NCBI GenBank assembly: GCA_016194795.1
Contig: JACQAX010000070.1
Coordinates: 1 to 12,096 of the forward strand
DNA: 12,096 nucleotides
Direction: 5' to 3'
Source of the DNA: Deltaproteobacteria bacterium
GTDB taxonomy: Bacteria > Bdellovibrionota > UBA1018 > UBA923
Below, piece after piece: positions 1-7,272 of this stretch. The translations under genes were made by a program, and so were the position numbers. Position 1 is the first letter of the stretch. Each line of letters starts with the position of its first letter. The notes below the pieces were generated by a model. It had not been told where the DNA came from, ran no database searches, and was given only the letters and a program-made list of their open reading frames with translations.

Positions 1-9
1 CTCCTCATC

Positions 10-1008
10 TCACTCCAGCATGATCTTGGCGAACTGCTGCTTGATCTCGTCGCGCTCGGCGCGCACCTTCGCGATGAGCGCCATGTCCCACGGCATCGCG
101 GTCTTCAGCACGTTGGCCCAGGGCTCGGCGCCCGGCGGCGGCGCGATCTCGGTGCAGATCGAGTACATGTCGCCCTTGGTGATGATCTCCTGTGCTTCCG
201 TCGTGAACAGGTAGTCGAACACCTTCTTGGCGAGCTCGGGTTGCGCCGTTTTCGCCGTGATCGCCAGCGGGCTCGGGATCGTCACCGCGCCCTCGGCCGG
301 GTAGACGGCGGTGATTTTCGGATTTTTCTTGCGGGTCGTAAGGACGTTCTCGAGCAGCACGATGCCGACGGGCCGCTCCTTGGATTCGATGCGCGCCATC
401 ACCGCGCTGTTGCCGCCGGCCGAGAGCGCGCCGTTGGCGCGAAGCTTCTGGAAGTAATCCCAGCCAAGCTTTTTCTCGACGAGCGCGACGGTCGTGAACG
501 CCGTGCCGCTCTCGAGCGGGCTCGGCATCGCGACCTTATCCTTATACTTGGGCAGGATGAGCTCGCCGAAGCTCTTCGGCGCGTCGGCCGCCGGGTAGAC
601 GTCCGAGTTGTAGGCGAGCACCATCACCGGCACGCGCGAGGCCGACCAGGTGTGCTCCGGGTCCTTGAACTGCGCCGGGATCTTGGCGACCGCCGGCGAG
701 TCGTAAGCGAGAAGCTGTCCCTTGGCTTTCAGGTCTTCGTACCAGAAGAGGTCGCTCGTCATGATGATGTCGGCCTGGGTATGGCCCGACAGCAGCTCGC
801 TGTTCACCTTGGCCGCGACGTTCTCGCTTCCGGCCTGGTACCACTGGATGTCGACCCCGGGAAACTTCGCAGCTACCCGGGCCTTCATGTCTTCCACCAC
901 GTGCGGATAAAGCGACGTGTAGATCCAGAGCGTGGGGCCCTTTTTCGAGGTGCAGGCCGGGAAGAGGAGGAGCGCCGCGAACGCGGCGGCTACGATGAAG
1001 TTTTTCAT
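10..1008 (-). CDS. Iron(III)-type ABC transporter substrate-binding lipoprotein
   Basis: This 332-residue protein is a periplasmic solute receptor that would deliver ligand to an inner-membrane ABC permease. Residues 1-19 form a lipoprotein signal peptide (Lys3, a hydrophobic core, lipobox F16-P-A-C19), so the mature protein is probably anchored by acylated Cys19. The body fits the family of bacterial extracellular solute-binding proteins that includes Fe(III) receptors (AfuA/FutA, COG1840): an opening strand WIYTSLYP at about 28-35, then the QADIIMTSD region near 79-87. Ligand identity is not proven; phosphonate-type receptors look similar. The ATG at 1008 has AAGGA upstream (1019-1023, complement) about 10 bases away. 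Just past the stop, a GGAG-preceded ATG (complement of 6-8) could start a permease gene that runs out of the window. The gene is divergent from the serine protease gene. Confidence 0.85.
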   Translation of the reverse strand: MKNFIVAAAFAALLLFPACTSKKGPTLWIYTSLYPHVVEDMKARVAAKFPGVDIQWYQAGSENVAAKVNSELLSGHTQADIIMTSDLFWYEDLKAKGQLLAYDSPAVAKIPAQFKDPEHTWSASRVPVMVLAYNSDVYPAADAPKSFGELILPKYKDKVAMPSPLESGTAFTTVALVEKKLGWDYFQKLRANGALSAGGNSAVMARIESKERPVGIVLLENVLTTRKKNPKITAVYPAEGAVTIPSPLAITAKTAQPELAKKVFDYLFTTEAQEIITKGDMYSICTEIAPPPGAEPWANVLKTAMPWDMALIAKVRAERDEIKQQFAKIMLE

Positions 1009-1121
1009 AGGTTTAAAATCCTTACCCCAAGGACGGAGATTGAAAAAGAGAAATGCTGCGCCGCGCGATGACGGGGTGCGTTGCGCACGCTAAAGCAGCC
1101 GACAAAGGGGTAATCCATTCC
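1009..1121. promoter_or_regulatory. Divergent intergenic region with mirrored GGGGTAA elements
   Basis: This 113-base gap separates two divergent starts, so it must hold both promoters. I find no convincing -35/-10 pair. Each gene is preceded by GGGGTAA read in its own direction: complement of 1022-1028 for the transporter gene (13 bases before its ATG) and 1107-1113 for the protease gene (8 bases before its ATG). The two copies form a widely spaced inverted repeat, and each sits about where a ribosome binding site would lie. Confidence 0.35.
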
Positions 1122-2105
1122 ATGAAATTTTTGAAAGCATTGCCAGCTCTTCTCGTCCTCGCTCTTTCGGTCAACAACGCCCACGCCATCTTCAACGACA
1201 GCGTGGATCGGCAGCCCAGCAAACCCGCGGCCTCGTGGCTCAACGACCTCGTCGCCACCGGCATTGCCGACTTCACCGATTATCAGATCGGCGACGAGTG
1301 GGGCAAAAAGCCGACGACGCGCGAGACGCTCAAGGGGCACTCGGGCGCCTTCATCCGCACCTCGCTCGCGACTGCCCGCTACGGCGGCGGCACGGCGTTC
1401 TACCTCGGCAAGTTCAACGGCCACCACATGATGGCCACCAACCACCACGTCATGCCCGACGCGCGCATCTGCGACTCGCGCTTCGCCATCTTCCCGCTGC
1501 TCGGCCTCAAGTTCCACTGCGAGAAGTTCTACGGCGACTGGACGAACATCGACCTCGCGCTCTTCTCGATCACGGTCGGCCAGCCCGAAGACGAAGAGAA
1601 GCTCGCGCAGATCGCCGGCAACTTCGCCTGGCATAAGACGCTCTACCCGGGCGAGGAGCTCATCACGGCCGGCTACGGCGTCTTCCGCAACTCGCAGCGC
1701 AACCTGGTCGTCAACGAAGACGGCGACTGCAAGGTCTTCTCGGACAAGGGCGACTACCGCTTCATCACCGACCCCGACAAGATCAACCCGGCCGACTACC
1801 AGGCCTGGTCGTTCTCGACCGGCTGCGACGTCTCGCACGGTGACTCGGGTTCGTCGATGGTCGACCGCGTGACCGGCGAAGTCGTCGGCATCATCTGGAC
1901 GACCGCCACCCAGAAGCCCGAGCGCATCCGCAGCTCGAGCTATCTCCTCGAGGTGCTCTCGAAGCAGAACGAGGACGTGTGGCAGTGGCTCTCGTATGGC
2001 GTGCCGGCTCCCAAGATCTTCGACTTCCTGAAAGAGAAGCTCCAGTCGGGTGCCTTCAAGGACCCGGACACGGCTCTCACCATCGAGACGGTTCTCCGGA
2101 ACTAG
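1122..2105 (+). CDS. Secreted trypsin-like serine protease
   Basis: A 327-residue secreted peptidase with a chymotrypsin-like fold. Residues 1-22 form a Sec signal peptide (Lys2, Lys5, a Leu/Ala core, ending N-A-H-A before Ile23). The catalytic triad is readable: His109 (or His108) in TNHHV, Asp144 in NIDLAL and Ser242 in GDSGS. Cysteines at 117, 133, 203 and 235 could form two disulfides, which fits export. A helical tail of about 50 residues follows the last barrel strand (GIIWTT, 256-261). There is no PDZ domain, so it is not DegP/HtrA-like, and no clear propeptide, so the substrate cannot be guessed. The reading frame opens at 1053, but the signal peptide and the AAAGGGG at 1104-1110 favour 1122. 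It converges with comF and shares the CTAG stop at 2102-2105. Confidence 0.88.
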   Translation: MKFLKALPALLVLALSVNNAHAIFNDSVDRQPSKPAASWLNDLVATGIADFTDYQIGDEWGKKPTTRETLKGHSGAFIRTSLATARYGGGTAFYLGKFNGHHMMATNHHVMPDARICDSRFAIFPLLGLKFHCEKFYGDWTNIDLALFSITVGQPEDEEKLAQIAGNFAWHKTLYPGEELITAGYGVFRNSQRNLVVNEDGDCKVFSDKGDYRFITDPDKINPADYQAWSFSTGCDVSHGDSGSSMVDRVTGEVVGIIWTTATQKPERIRSSSYLLEVLSKQNEDVWQWLSYGVPAPKIFDFLKEKLQSGAFKDPDTALTIETVLRN

Positions 2106-2797
2106 CTCTTCGCGTCGGCGCGCGCTCGCCTTGGCGAATAGGCCAGGGCGAGCGCGCCCACGACGTCCGCTCCCAGCTTCTCCGCCAGTAAGTCGCTGCA
2201 GCCCTCCACCGTCGCTCCGGTCGTCACCACGTCATCGAGCAGCACCAGGCTCTCCTCGCTCCCTTTGCCGGATCGTCGAGTCACCCCATAGAGCTTGCGC
2301 ATGTCGCGCGAGCGGCGCTCGCGCTCCGAGAGCGCCTTCTGCGGCTTTCGGGGCCAGAGTCGCCGCGCGAGCACCTGGCGTTCGACGAGGGGCTGCCCGA
2401 GGCGCGCAAGCTCCAGCGCGAGCGCTTCGGTGAGGTGAAGCCCCGCGAACACGCGCCCCGGAACCCAGGCCATCCGCAGCGTGCGCCATTCCGGCGGCGT
2501 CGCCCGGCGGATCAGCCGGGCCAGGCGCCGGATCACCACCGGCGTCACGAGGTGTTTCTGGCGCAGGACGAGCGAGCGCGTCCACTCGTCGTCGTAGGCG
2601 AGCGCCGCGCGCAGCTCCAGACCGCCGTCGAGCGCGACGGCCTCCGGCGGGCGCCGCTCGAGGAGGGCGAGCCGCAAGGCGCAGTCGTCGCACGCCAGCC
2701 GCGTGTCGCCGGTGCGCCGGCGGCAGAACGGGCAAAGCGCTCCGAGGAGGGAAGCAATCCAATCCATGCGTTCGAGACAGTGCGTGAACCGTGCCAT
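2102..2797 (-). CDS. comF: ComF-family phosphoribosyltransferase
   Basis: A 231-residue member of the ComF/GntX family, which joins an N-terminal zinc ribbon to a type I phosphoribosyltransferase fold. Family members are linked to DNA uptake in competent bacteria, though the reaction is not settled. Visible features: the Cys pairs CPFC (22-25) and CDDC (36-39) for zinc, the KPQKAL..ERR segment at about 151-162 typical of the family, and the PRPP-binding loop LLDDVVTTGATV (186-197) with its acidic pair and TTGAT. The length is usual. The start is uncertain: ATG at 2797 overlaps the edge of an inverted repeat, and a second in-frame ATG at 2767 would lose only 10 residues ahead of the zinc ribbon. 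Neither has a good ribosome binding site. It stands alone, divergent from the CBS gene. Confidence 0.87.
   Translation of the reverse strand: MARFTHCLERMDWIASLLGALCPFCRRRTGDTRLACDDCALRLALLERRPPEAVALDGGLELRAALAYDDEWTRSLVLRQKHLVTPVVIRRLARLIRRATPPEWRTLRMAWVPGRVFAGLHLTEALALELARLGQPLVERQVLARRLWPRKPQKALSERERRSRDMRKLYGVTRRSGKGSEESLVLLDDVVTTGATVEGCSDLLAEKLGADVVGALALAYSPRRARADAKS
2120..2157 (+). terminator. Candidate stem-loop after the protease gene
   Basis: Two perfectly complementary 11-base arms, GCGCGCTCGCC (2120-2130) and GGCGAGCGCGC (2147-2157), are separated by a 16-base loop. The structure begins 14 bases after the protease stop and lies inside the 3' end of comF on the other strand. No T-tract follows on the plus strand, so it is not a textbook intrinsic terminator; it could still stabilise the mRNA end or slow the polymerase. 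GC-rich coding sequence can produce such stems by chance. Confidence 0.35.
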
Positions 2798-2827
2798 GGC
2801 TGGAATTCCGTGGACGGAATTCCGCCA
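2797..2827. promoter_or_regulatory. Near-perfect palindrome (possible operator) between comF and the CBS gene
   Basis: The arms GGAATTCCGT (2802-2811) and ACGGAATTCC (2814-2823) are exact inverted repeats around a two-base centre. With one bulged T (2801), the pairing extends outwards through TGGC (2797-2800) and GCCA (2824-2827), giving 14 paired positions. It sits at the upstream edge of the longer comF reading frame and about 100 bases before the CBS start, a plausible place for a dimeric repressor to control comF or both genes. Each arm contains GGAATTCC, itself a palindrome. The binding protein is unknown. Confidence 0.45.
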
Positions 2828-2925
2828 CGCTTTTCGACCGTAACAGAACGTGACGGCGGCGGCGGTGACTTCGCAGTTGCGCTTCCCGCTGGTTGTGGCT
2901 CAATTGAGGAAGAGGAGCCATCGCG

Positions 2926-3327
2926 ATGCCGGCAACGATGACAGCAAAAGTGCTCATGACCCCGGAACCGATCTTCGTCCAGCCCAATGCCGACCCCTCG
3001 GAGATTCTCAGGATCTTCGCCGAGAAGAAGTTCACGGCGCTTCCCGTCGGCACGGAAAGCAGCGTGATGGGCGTGTTGAGCGAGATGAGCCTGGTCAAGA
3101 TCATGGTTCAGTTCTCGATGGAGGGCAAAACCAAGAAGATCGGCGATTACATGGGCCTGCTCGAGAAGGCGACCTACGTCGCGCAGACCGCGCAGCTCCA
3201 CGACATCGTGAAGGCGATGGTCGCGTCGACCACCCACCGCGTCCTCGTGAGGGACAACTTCGACAAGATCGTCGGCATCCTGAGCCCCAAAGATCTGCTC
3301 AGGGTTCTTTCGGGCGAGCCGGCGTAG
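2926..3327 (+). CDS. Stand-alone two-CBS-domain protein
   Basis: A 133-residue cytoplasmic protein made almost entirely of a tandem CBS pair, the module that usually binds adenine nucleotides and senses energy or redox state. CBS1 spans about residues 4-62 (VLMTPEPIFVQPNA, then ALPV, then VMGVLSEMSL). CBS2 spans about 72-130 (IGDYM, then HRVLV, then KIVGILSPKDLLR). There is no fused enzyme or membrane domain, so it probably acts by binding a partner that the sequence does not reveal. The start is well supported: AGGAG at 2913-2917 lies 8 bases before the ATG. It is divergent from comF, across a gap containing the palindrome, and its last 29 bases overlap the 3' end of the membrane protein gene on the opposite strand. 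Confidence 0.9.
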   Translation: MPATMTAKVLMTPEPIFVQPNADPSEILRIFAEKKFTALPVGTESSVMGVLSEMSLVKIMVQFSMEGKTKKIGDYMGLLEKATYVAQTAQLHDIVKAMVASTTHRVLVRDNFDKIVGILSPKDLLRVLSGEPA

Positions 3328-5035
3328 CAAGCCCTCGCAGGATCGCCGCCGACAGAACCCACGCGAGCAAGACCGCGAACCCCGCGTTGCGCAGGAAAAG
3401 CCAGCGGCGATCGGGCTCGAAGCGGGCCTCGAGCTGATGGTGGCCGCGCGGCACGAGCACGGCAAACGAGTAGCGCGCCAGGCGCGGCTGATCCGTGTCC
3501 GGCGGGGTTCGCTGCGCCACGGGCTCGCCGTCGAGGACCAGCGTCGACCAGGGGAAAGCGAGAACGTTCGTCAGGAGCAGCGACGTTTCCTCGAGTTCGA
3601 GCTGCAGCGGCAGGGCGAGGCCGAAGTTCGCGCCGAGGCCGATGGGAATGTGGACCTGGCGCTCTTTCACGCCCGGCGCACGCGCGAGCTTGGGAAAGAG
3701 CGAGGGCGTCGCGTAGTCCGATAAGCCCAGGTACCAGCGCGGAAGGTGCGGCAGCTCGCGATCGATGGGCGGCGGAACCCCGCGCTGCCGAACGAGCCAC
3801 GCATGGTCGAGCTTGACGGCCGCGAAGGACGCCGCGACGACGAGACAGGCGATGGCGGCCCAGCGCGGCGCCGCGAGCCCGCGCGCGCAGAGCGAGAGCC
3901 CGAAGACCACGCACAGCAGGGCCAGGTTCTGATACGTCACGAGGCGCGCGGCGAACTGGATGACGCGAAGCTGGGGCGGGAGGATGCCAAAGAGCCATGG
4001 GCTCAGCGAGGCGTGGAAAAGAGTCGCGAAGACGGCGGCGCCCGAAAGCGCCACGATGAGCACGCGTCGGCGGGCGCCCGGAGTGTTGTGAGTCCGCCGC
4101 CAGGCCGCGGACGCGAGCGCGGCGGCGAAAAGCAGGAGCGCGACGTTGGCCGTCGCCGTGATGTACGGGGCGATCTTCGGCGCCAGCAGGTCCTTCGGCG
4201 CGCGCGCGTACGGCACGAGGCGACCGAGCAGCGAGTCGACGTCGGGGTAATACGAAACCTCGCGTGTCGTCTCGGTGACGATGGCGAGAAACGGCCGGAA
4301 GGAGCGCAGCGCGAACAGCCAGGCCGACAGGCAGAGCGCCGTCAGGGCGAGCTGGGGCACGACCCAGGGGAGCGCTCGGTAGCGGCGGGTCAGGACGACG
4401 CTCGCGGCCATCGTCGTGAGCAACGCCAGGCTGCCATACGCGCCCGTGATCGGGTGCGTTCCCGCCATCAGGCACCAGCAAAGCCCCAACGCGGTCGACT
4501 TGCGAAGACGCTCGTCATCCGGGCAGAGGAGAAGCTCGAACCAGTAGGCGAGCGCGCACGTGAGGAACGCCGCCGCGAAAAACTCCGTGATGAGATGCCA
4601 GGTGTAGAGGCTGTTCAACGGATAAACGGCCCAGGTCACGAGGCACGCGACCACGCCCGCGGTTCGCGGCTCGAGCCAGGCGCGGACGAGCGCGCCGCGC
4701 ACCACCCGAAACTGCGCCCAGAGCACGGCCACGACCGCGAGCTTCAGGGCGAGCGACGCGCCGAGCGGCACCGCGAGGAGGCCGAGCAGGGGATGGAACA
4801 GGTATCCGTAGAAGAGGGGCACGGGCAGGTGGAGCTGCTCGATCGTGCTCACGACCGTCGGAAAGGCGCCGTGGTTGCGCAGGTACTCGGCGAAGTAGGC
4901 GATGTGCCAGACGTGGTTTTCCCAGTTCGTCCCGAACGAGCTCGACGTGGTGAAGAGCATGAACGTCGGAAAGAAAACCACGAGGAGTTCCGCCACCCTG
5001 CCGGAAAGTGAGAGCCGCGCCGCCGTTCGGGTCAT
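3299..5035 (-). CDS. Polytopic membrane protein, YfhO/PTPS-related type (GT-C-like)
   Basis: A 578-residue inner-membrane protein. Hydrophobic segments lie near residues 16-32, 76-106, 126-143, 148-170, 183-213, 226-243, 293-311, 325-345, 369-387, 391-408 and 551-568. Before the last helix is a soluble, probably periplasmic part (about 410-550) containing PWSTLVLDGEPV, then VPRGHHQLEARF, which resembles the C-terminal beta domain of the YfhO and 6-pyruvoyl-tetrahydropterin-synthase-related membrane families. IQFAARLVTYQN near 359-370 matches the IQFPWR-like stretch of those families. They are thought to be GT-C-type glycosyltransferases acting on lipid-linked sugars at the outer face of the membrane, but donor and acceptor are unknown here. 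No glycan genes are adjacent. The ATG at 5035 has only a weak ribosome binding site. Confidence 0.72.
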   Translation of the reverse strand: MTRTAARLSLSGRVAELLVVFFPTFMLFTTSSSFGTNWENHVWHIAYFAEYLRNHGAFPTVVSTIEQLHLPVPLFYGYLFHPLLGLLAVPLGASLALKLAVVAVLWAQFRVVRGALVRAWLEPRTAGVVACLVTWAVYPLNSLYTWHLITEFFAAAFLTCALAYWFELLLCPDDERLRKSTALGLCWCLMAGTHPITGAYGSLALLTTMAASVVLTRRYRALPWVVPQLALTALCLSAWLFALRSFRPFLAIVTETTREVSYYPDVDSLLGRLVPYARAPKDLLAPKIAPYITATANVALLLFAAALASAAWRRTHNTPGARRRVLIVALSGAAVFATLFHASLSPWLFGILPPQLRVIQFAARLVTYQNLALLCVVFGLSLCARGLAAPRWAAIACLVVAASFAAVKLDHAWLVRQRGVPPPIDRELPHLPRWYLGLSDYATPSLFPKLARAPGVKERQVHIPIGLGANFGLALPLQLELEETSLLLTNVLAFPWSTLVLDGEPVAQRTPPDTDQPRLARYSFAVLVPRGHHQLEARFEPDRRWLFLRNAGFAVLLAWVLSAAILRGLATPARPKEP

Positions 5036-5106
5036 CGTGTCTCGAGTTTACACCAAAATCTCCCGTGGACACGGACGGCGATCGGAGTTTCAATCAATAG
5101 GTGGAG

Positions 5107-6273
5107 ATGCGCGTCGTCGGCGGAGCTCGAATCGTTCTTGGCGGAGCCTGTCTGGCGCTTTGCGCGGCGGCCTGCTCGCTCGAGCCGAAAACGGGTGCCA
5201 GCGCCTTTTCAGTGGCGCTGCGACCGTCGTCCGCCTTGTCGGCCTTCGACGTTCTCTCGGGCGGGCCCTCGATCCTCGCCACGCCGACTTCGCTCGGGAG
5301 CCTCAACTGCTTCGGCGTCAGCGTCTCCGGCCCCGGCGTCGACGGCACGGCGTTCTGCCCCGGCATCACCGCCGGCGTCGTCGACGGCACCTATTCGGAC
5401 ATCAATACGCAGTTCAAGGTGTCGGTTCCGGTCGGCCTCGGAGCCCTGACCTTCGAGGCGTACGGCTCGCTGTCGAGCTCGTGCACGACGCTGGGCTCGG
5501 CTTACCCCGATCCCCTGTATTTTCTCGGGCGAGTCTCGGCCGACCCCACCGCGGCCACCACCGTCGACGTCCCGGTTTCGTTCAACGCGTCCCTCTCGCC
5601 GTTCACCTGCTCGGGCGGCTCGTTCAACCTCTTTTCCGACACCTTCAACTACGGCCTCACGAGCACCTCGCTGCCGTCCTGCTCGTCGAACTGGGTCACC
5701 GGCGGCGGCTCGAATCTGCAAACCGATTCGGGCTCGGGCAACCAGCTCCACATGGTTCAGGCCGGCACGGGCGGCATGGATTTTCTGAACAGGACGGTCG
5801 ATACGTCGCTTGCCGAGACCGCGCTGTCGCTCACGGTGCTGAGCTTCAGCCGTCCGGGGGCGACGACGGTCGGCGTGATCCTCGGCGTGGCCAACCACAC
5901 GACGTCCGCGCCCGCGGCCGGGCAACAGATGGTGGGCTGCCGCTTCCTGGTCGGCGCCACCACCACCGACGTCGCGATGGACGTCGGCTCCGGCGACGCC
6001 ACACTGGTTCCGAGCGGCGCCGTCGGCTCGCAGCTCGGCGTTTCGCCGCCTTACCGGGTCGTCTGCCACGTCAAGCGCACGTCGACGAGCAGCTACACGG
6101 TTCAAGGCGAGCTGCTCAACCTCTCGGGCACCTCGCTTGCCCTGAGCTCGGTGGCCACGGTCAGCTCCGTCTGCACCGGCACGAACTGCAGCCATGCCTT
6201 CATCCAGGGTTTCGCTTCCGGCGCCCCGGACAATATCGATTTCGACAACTACTCGATCGACCAGACTCGCTGA
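5107..6273 (+). CDS. Putative lipoprotein with two beta-rich domains, function unknown
   Basis: A 388-residue exported protein that I cannot assign to a named family. Residues 1-23 look like a lipoprotein signal (Arg2, Arg8, a hydrophobic core, then A-A-A-C23), although the lipobox has Ala at -3. After a Ser/Ala-rich linker, an N-terminal half (about 45-180) is rich in Val/Thr/Ser strands and contains spaced cysteines. The C-terminal half (about 182-388) begins FSDTFNYG and ends IQGFASGAPDNIDFDNYSI, a layout typical of concanavalin/LamG-like jelly-roll domains, which often bind glycans. Catalytic residues are not evident. The start is uncertain: ATG 5107 has AGGTGG only two bases upstream; GTG 5101 is the alternative. 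It is divergent from the membrane protein gene and stops 3 bases from the end of pfk. Confidence 0.7.
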   Translation: MRVVGGARIVLGGACLALCAAACSLEPKTGASAFSVALRPSSALSAFDVLSGGPSILATPTSLGSLNCFGVSVSGPGVDGTAFCPGITAGVVDGTYSDINTQFKVSVPVGLGALTFEAYGSLSSSCTTLGSAYPDPLYFLGRVSADPTAATTVDVPVSFNASLSPFTCSGGSFNLFSDTFNYGLTSTSLPSCSSNWVTGGGSNLQTDSGSGNQLHMVQAGTGGMDFLNRTVDTSLAETALSLTVLSFSRPGATTVGVILGVANHTTSAPAAGQQMVGCRFLVGATTTDVAMDVGSGDATLVPSGAVGSQLGVSPPYRVVCHVKRTSTSSYTVQGELLNLSGTSLALSSVATVSSVCTGTNCSHAFIQGFASGAPDNIDFDNYSIDQTR

Positions 6274-6276
6274 CGG

Positions 6277-7272
6277 CTACGAGGCGAGGATCTCGGCGAG
6301 CCGGAGCAGCTCGCGGTCGGGCTTCTTGTGGCGGCCGATGATCGACTTGAATGCGATGCGAGCGATGCGGCCGTTGACCTGGCCGATGGCGAGGTCGCGC
6401 TTGCCCTGGAGCACGGCCTTCACGGCCTCGGCGCCCATGAGCGACGCCATGTAGCGATCCATCGCCGACGGGCTGCCGCCGCGCTGGACGTGTCCCAGGA
6501 TCGCCACGCGCGCGTCGATGCCCGCGCGGGTCTTGAGCTCGTGGGCCATGCGGTACACGCTGCCCGGCTTCTCGCCCTCAGCGACGATGACGATGCTCGA
6601 GTTCTTGCCGAGCGCCGCGCTCCGCTGCAGCGATTTGATCAGCGAGTCGATGCCCTTGTTGCCTTCGATCTCGTCGGGCACCACGATCGTCTCGGCGCCG
6701 CCGCTCACGCCGACGCGGATGGCGATCTCGGCGCTCGTGCGGCCCATGACCTCGACGAGGAACACGCGGTCATGCGAGCTCGCCGTGTCGCGGATCTTGT
6801 CGATCGCCTCGACGGCCGTGTTGACGGCCGTGTCGAAGCCGATCGTGTACTCCGAGCCGTAGACGTCGTTGTCGATCGTGCCCGGCACGCCGACGACCGG
6901 GTAGTCGTTCTCCTTGCCCATGAGGTGGCCGCCGGTGAACGAGCCCTCGCCGCCGATCACGACGAGCGCGTCGATCTTCTTGCGGCGCAGGATGTTGACG
7001 GCCTCGGCGCGCACCGCTTTCTGGTGGAAGGCCTTGCACCGGTCGGTCTTGATGACCGTGCCGCCTCGCTGGATGATGTTGGCCACTGAGCGCAGCCAGA
7101 GCTCCTCGATGTTTCCCTCGAGCAGCCCGCTGTAGCCTTTGTGGACGCCGTAGACGTGCAGCTTGGCGTAGATGCCGTAACGGACGACGGCGCGCAGGGC
7201 CGCGTTCATGCCGGGAGCGTCGCCGCCGCTGCAGAGCACGGCGATGGATTTGATCGATTTCTTCGCGGTCAT
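6277..7272 (-). CDS. pfkA: ATP-type 6-phosphofructokinase
   Basis: A 331-residue enzyme that phosphorylates fructose 6-phosphate to fructose 1,6-bisphosphate, the committed step of glycolysis. Motifs in order: SGGDAPGMNAALR (15-27), the phosphate-loop segment GGEGS (107-111), the catalytic PGTIDND (130-136, base Asp134), HDRVFLVEVMGR (167-178) and HVQRGG (261-266). Gly110 and Gly131 mark the ATP-dependent rather than the pyrophosphate-dependent type, which has Asp and Lys there. One oddity: the usual GGDGS aspartate (Asp103 in E. coli PfkA, near Mg-ATP) is Glu109. The start at 7272 is chosen because family homology begins there and because its ATG overlaps, as ATGA, the stop of the ancestral gpmI frame. 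The longer open frame to 7398 is out-of-frame gpmI sequence. It ends the minus-strand block. Confidence 0.93.
   Translation of the reverse strand: MTAKKSIKSIAVLCSGGDAPGMNAALRAVVRYGIYAKLHVYGVHKGYSGLLEGNIEELWLRSVANIIQRGGTVIKTDRCKAFHQKAVRAEAVNILRRKKIDALVVIGGEGSFTGGHLMGKENDYPVVGVPGTIDNDVYGSEYTIGFDTAVNTAVEAIDKIRDTASSHDRVFLVEVMGRTSAEIAIRVGVSGGAETIVVPDEIEGNKGIDSLIKSLQRSAALGKNSSIVIVAEGEKPGSVYRMAHELKTRAGIDARVAILGHVQRGGSPSAMDRYMASLMGAEAVKAVLQGKRDLAIGQVNGRIARIAFKSIIGRHKKPDRELLRLAEILAS

Noticed and set aside
1..8. Possible start of a permease gene (ATG complement of 6-8, preceded by GGAG)
   Set aside because: Only two full codons fall inside the window, too little to support a gene call, though the position fits a transporter operon.
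1076..1088. Small hairpin GTGCG/CGCAC in the receptor/protease gap
   Set aside because: A five-base stem with a three-base loop is expected by chance and is not followed by a T-tract.
2877..2905. Possible promoter TTGCGC with TCAATT at 17-base spacing before the CBS gene
   Set aside because: The -10 matches only three of six consensus bases, and the transcript would start inside the ribosome binding site.
3746..5011. Long plus-strand frame (about 421 codons) opposite the membrane protein gene
   Set aside because: The product is a low-complexity Arg/Glu/Gly string. The minus strand encodes a coherent multi-helix protein with family resemblance.
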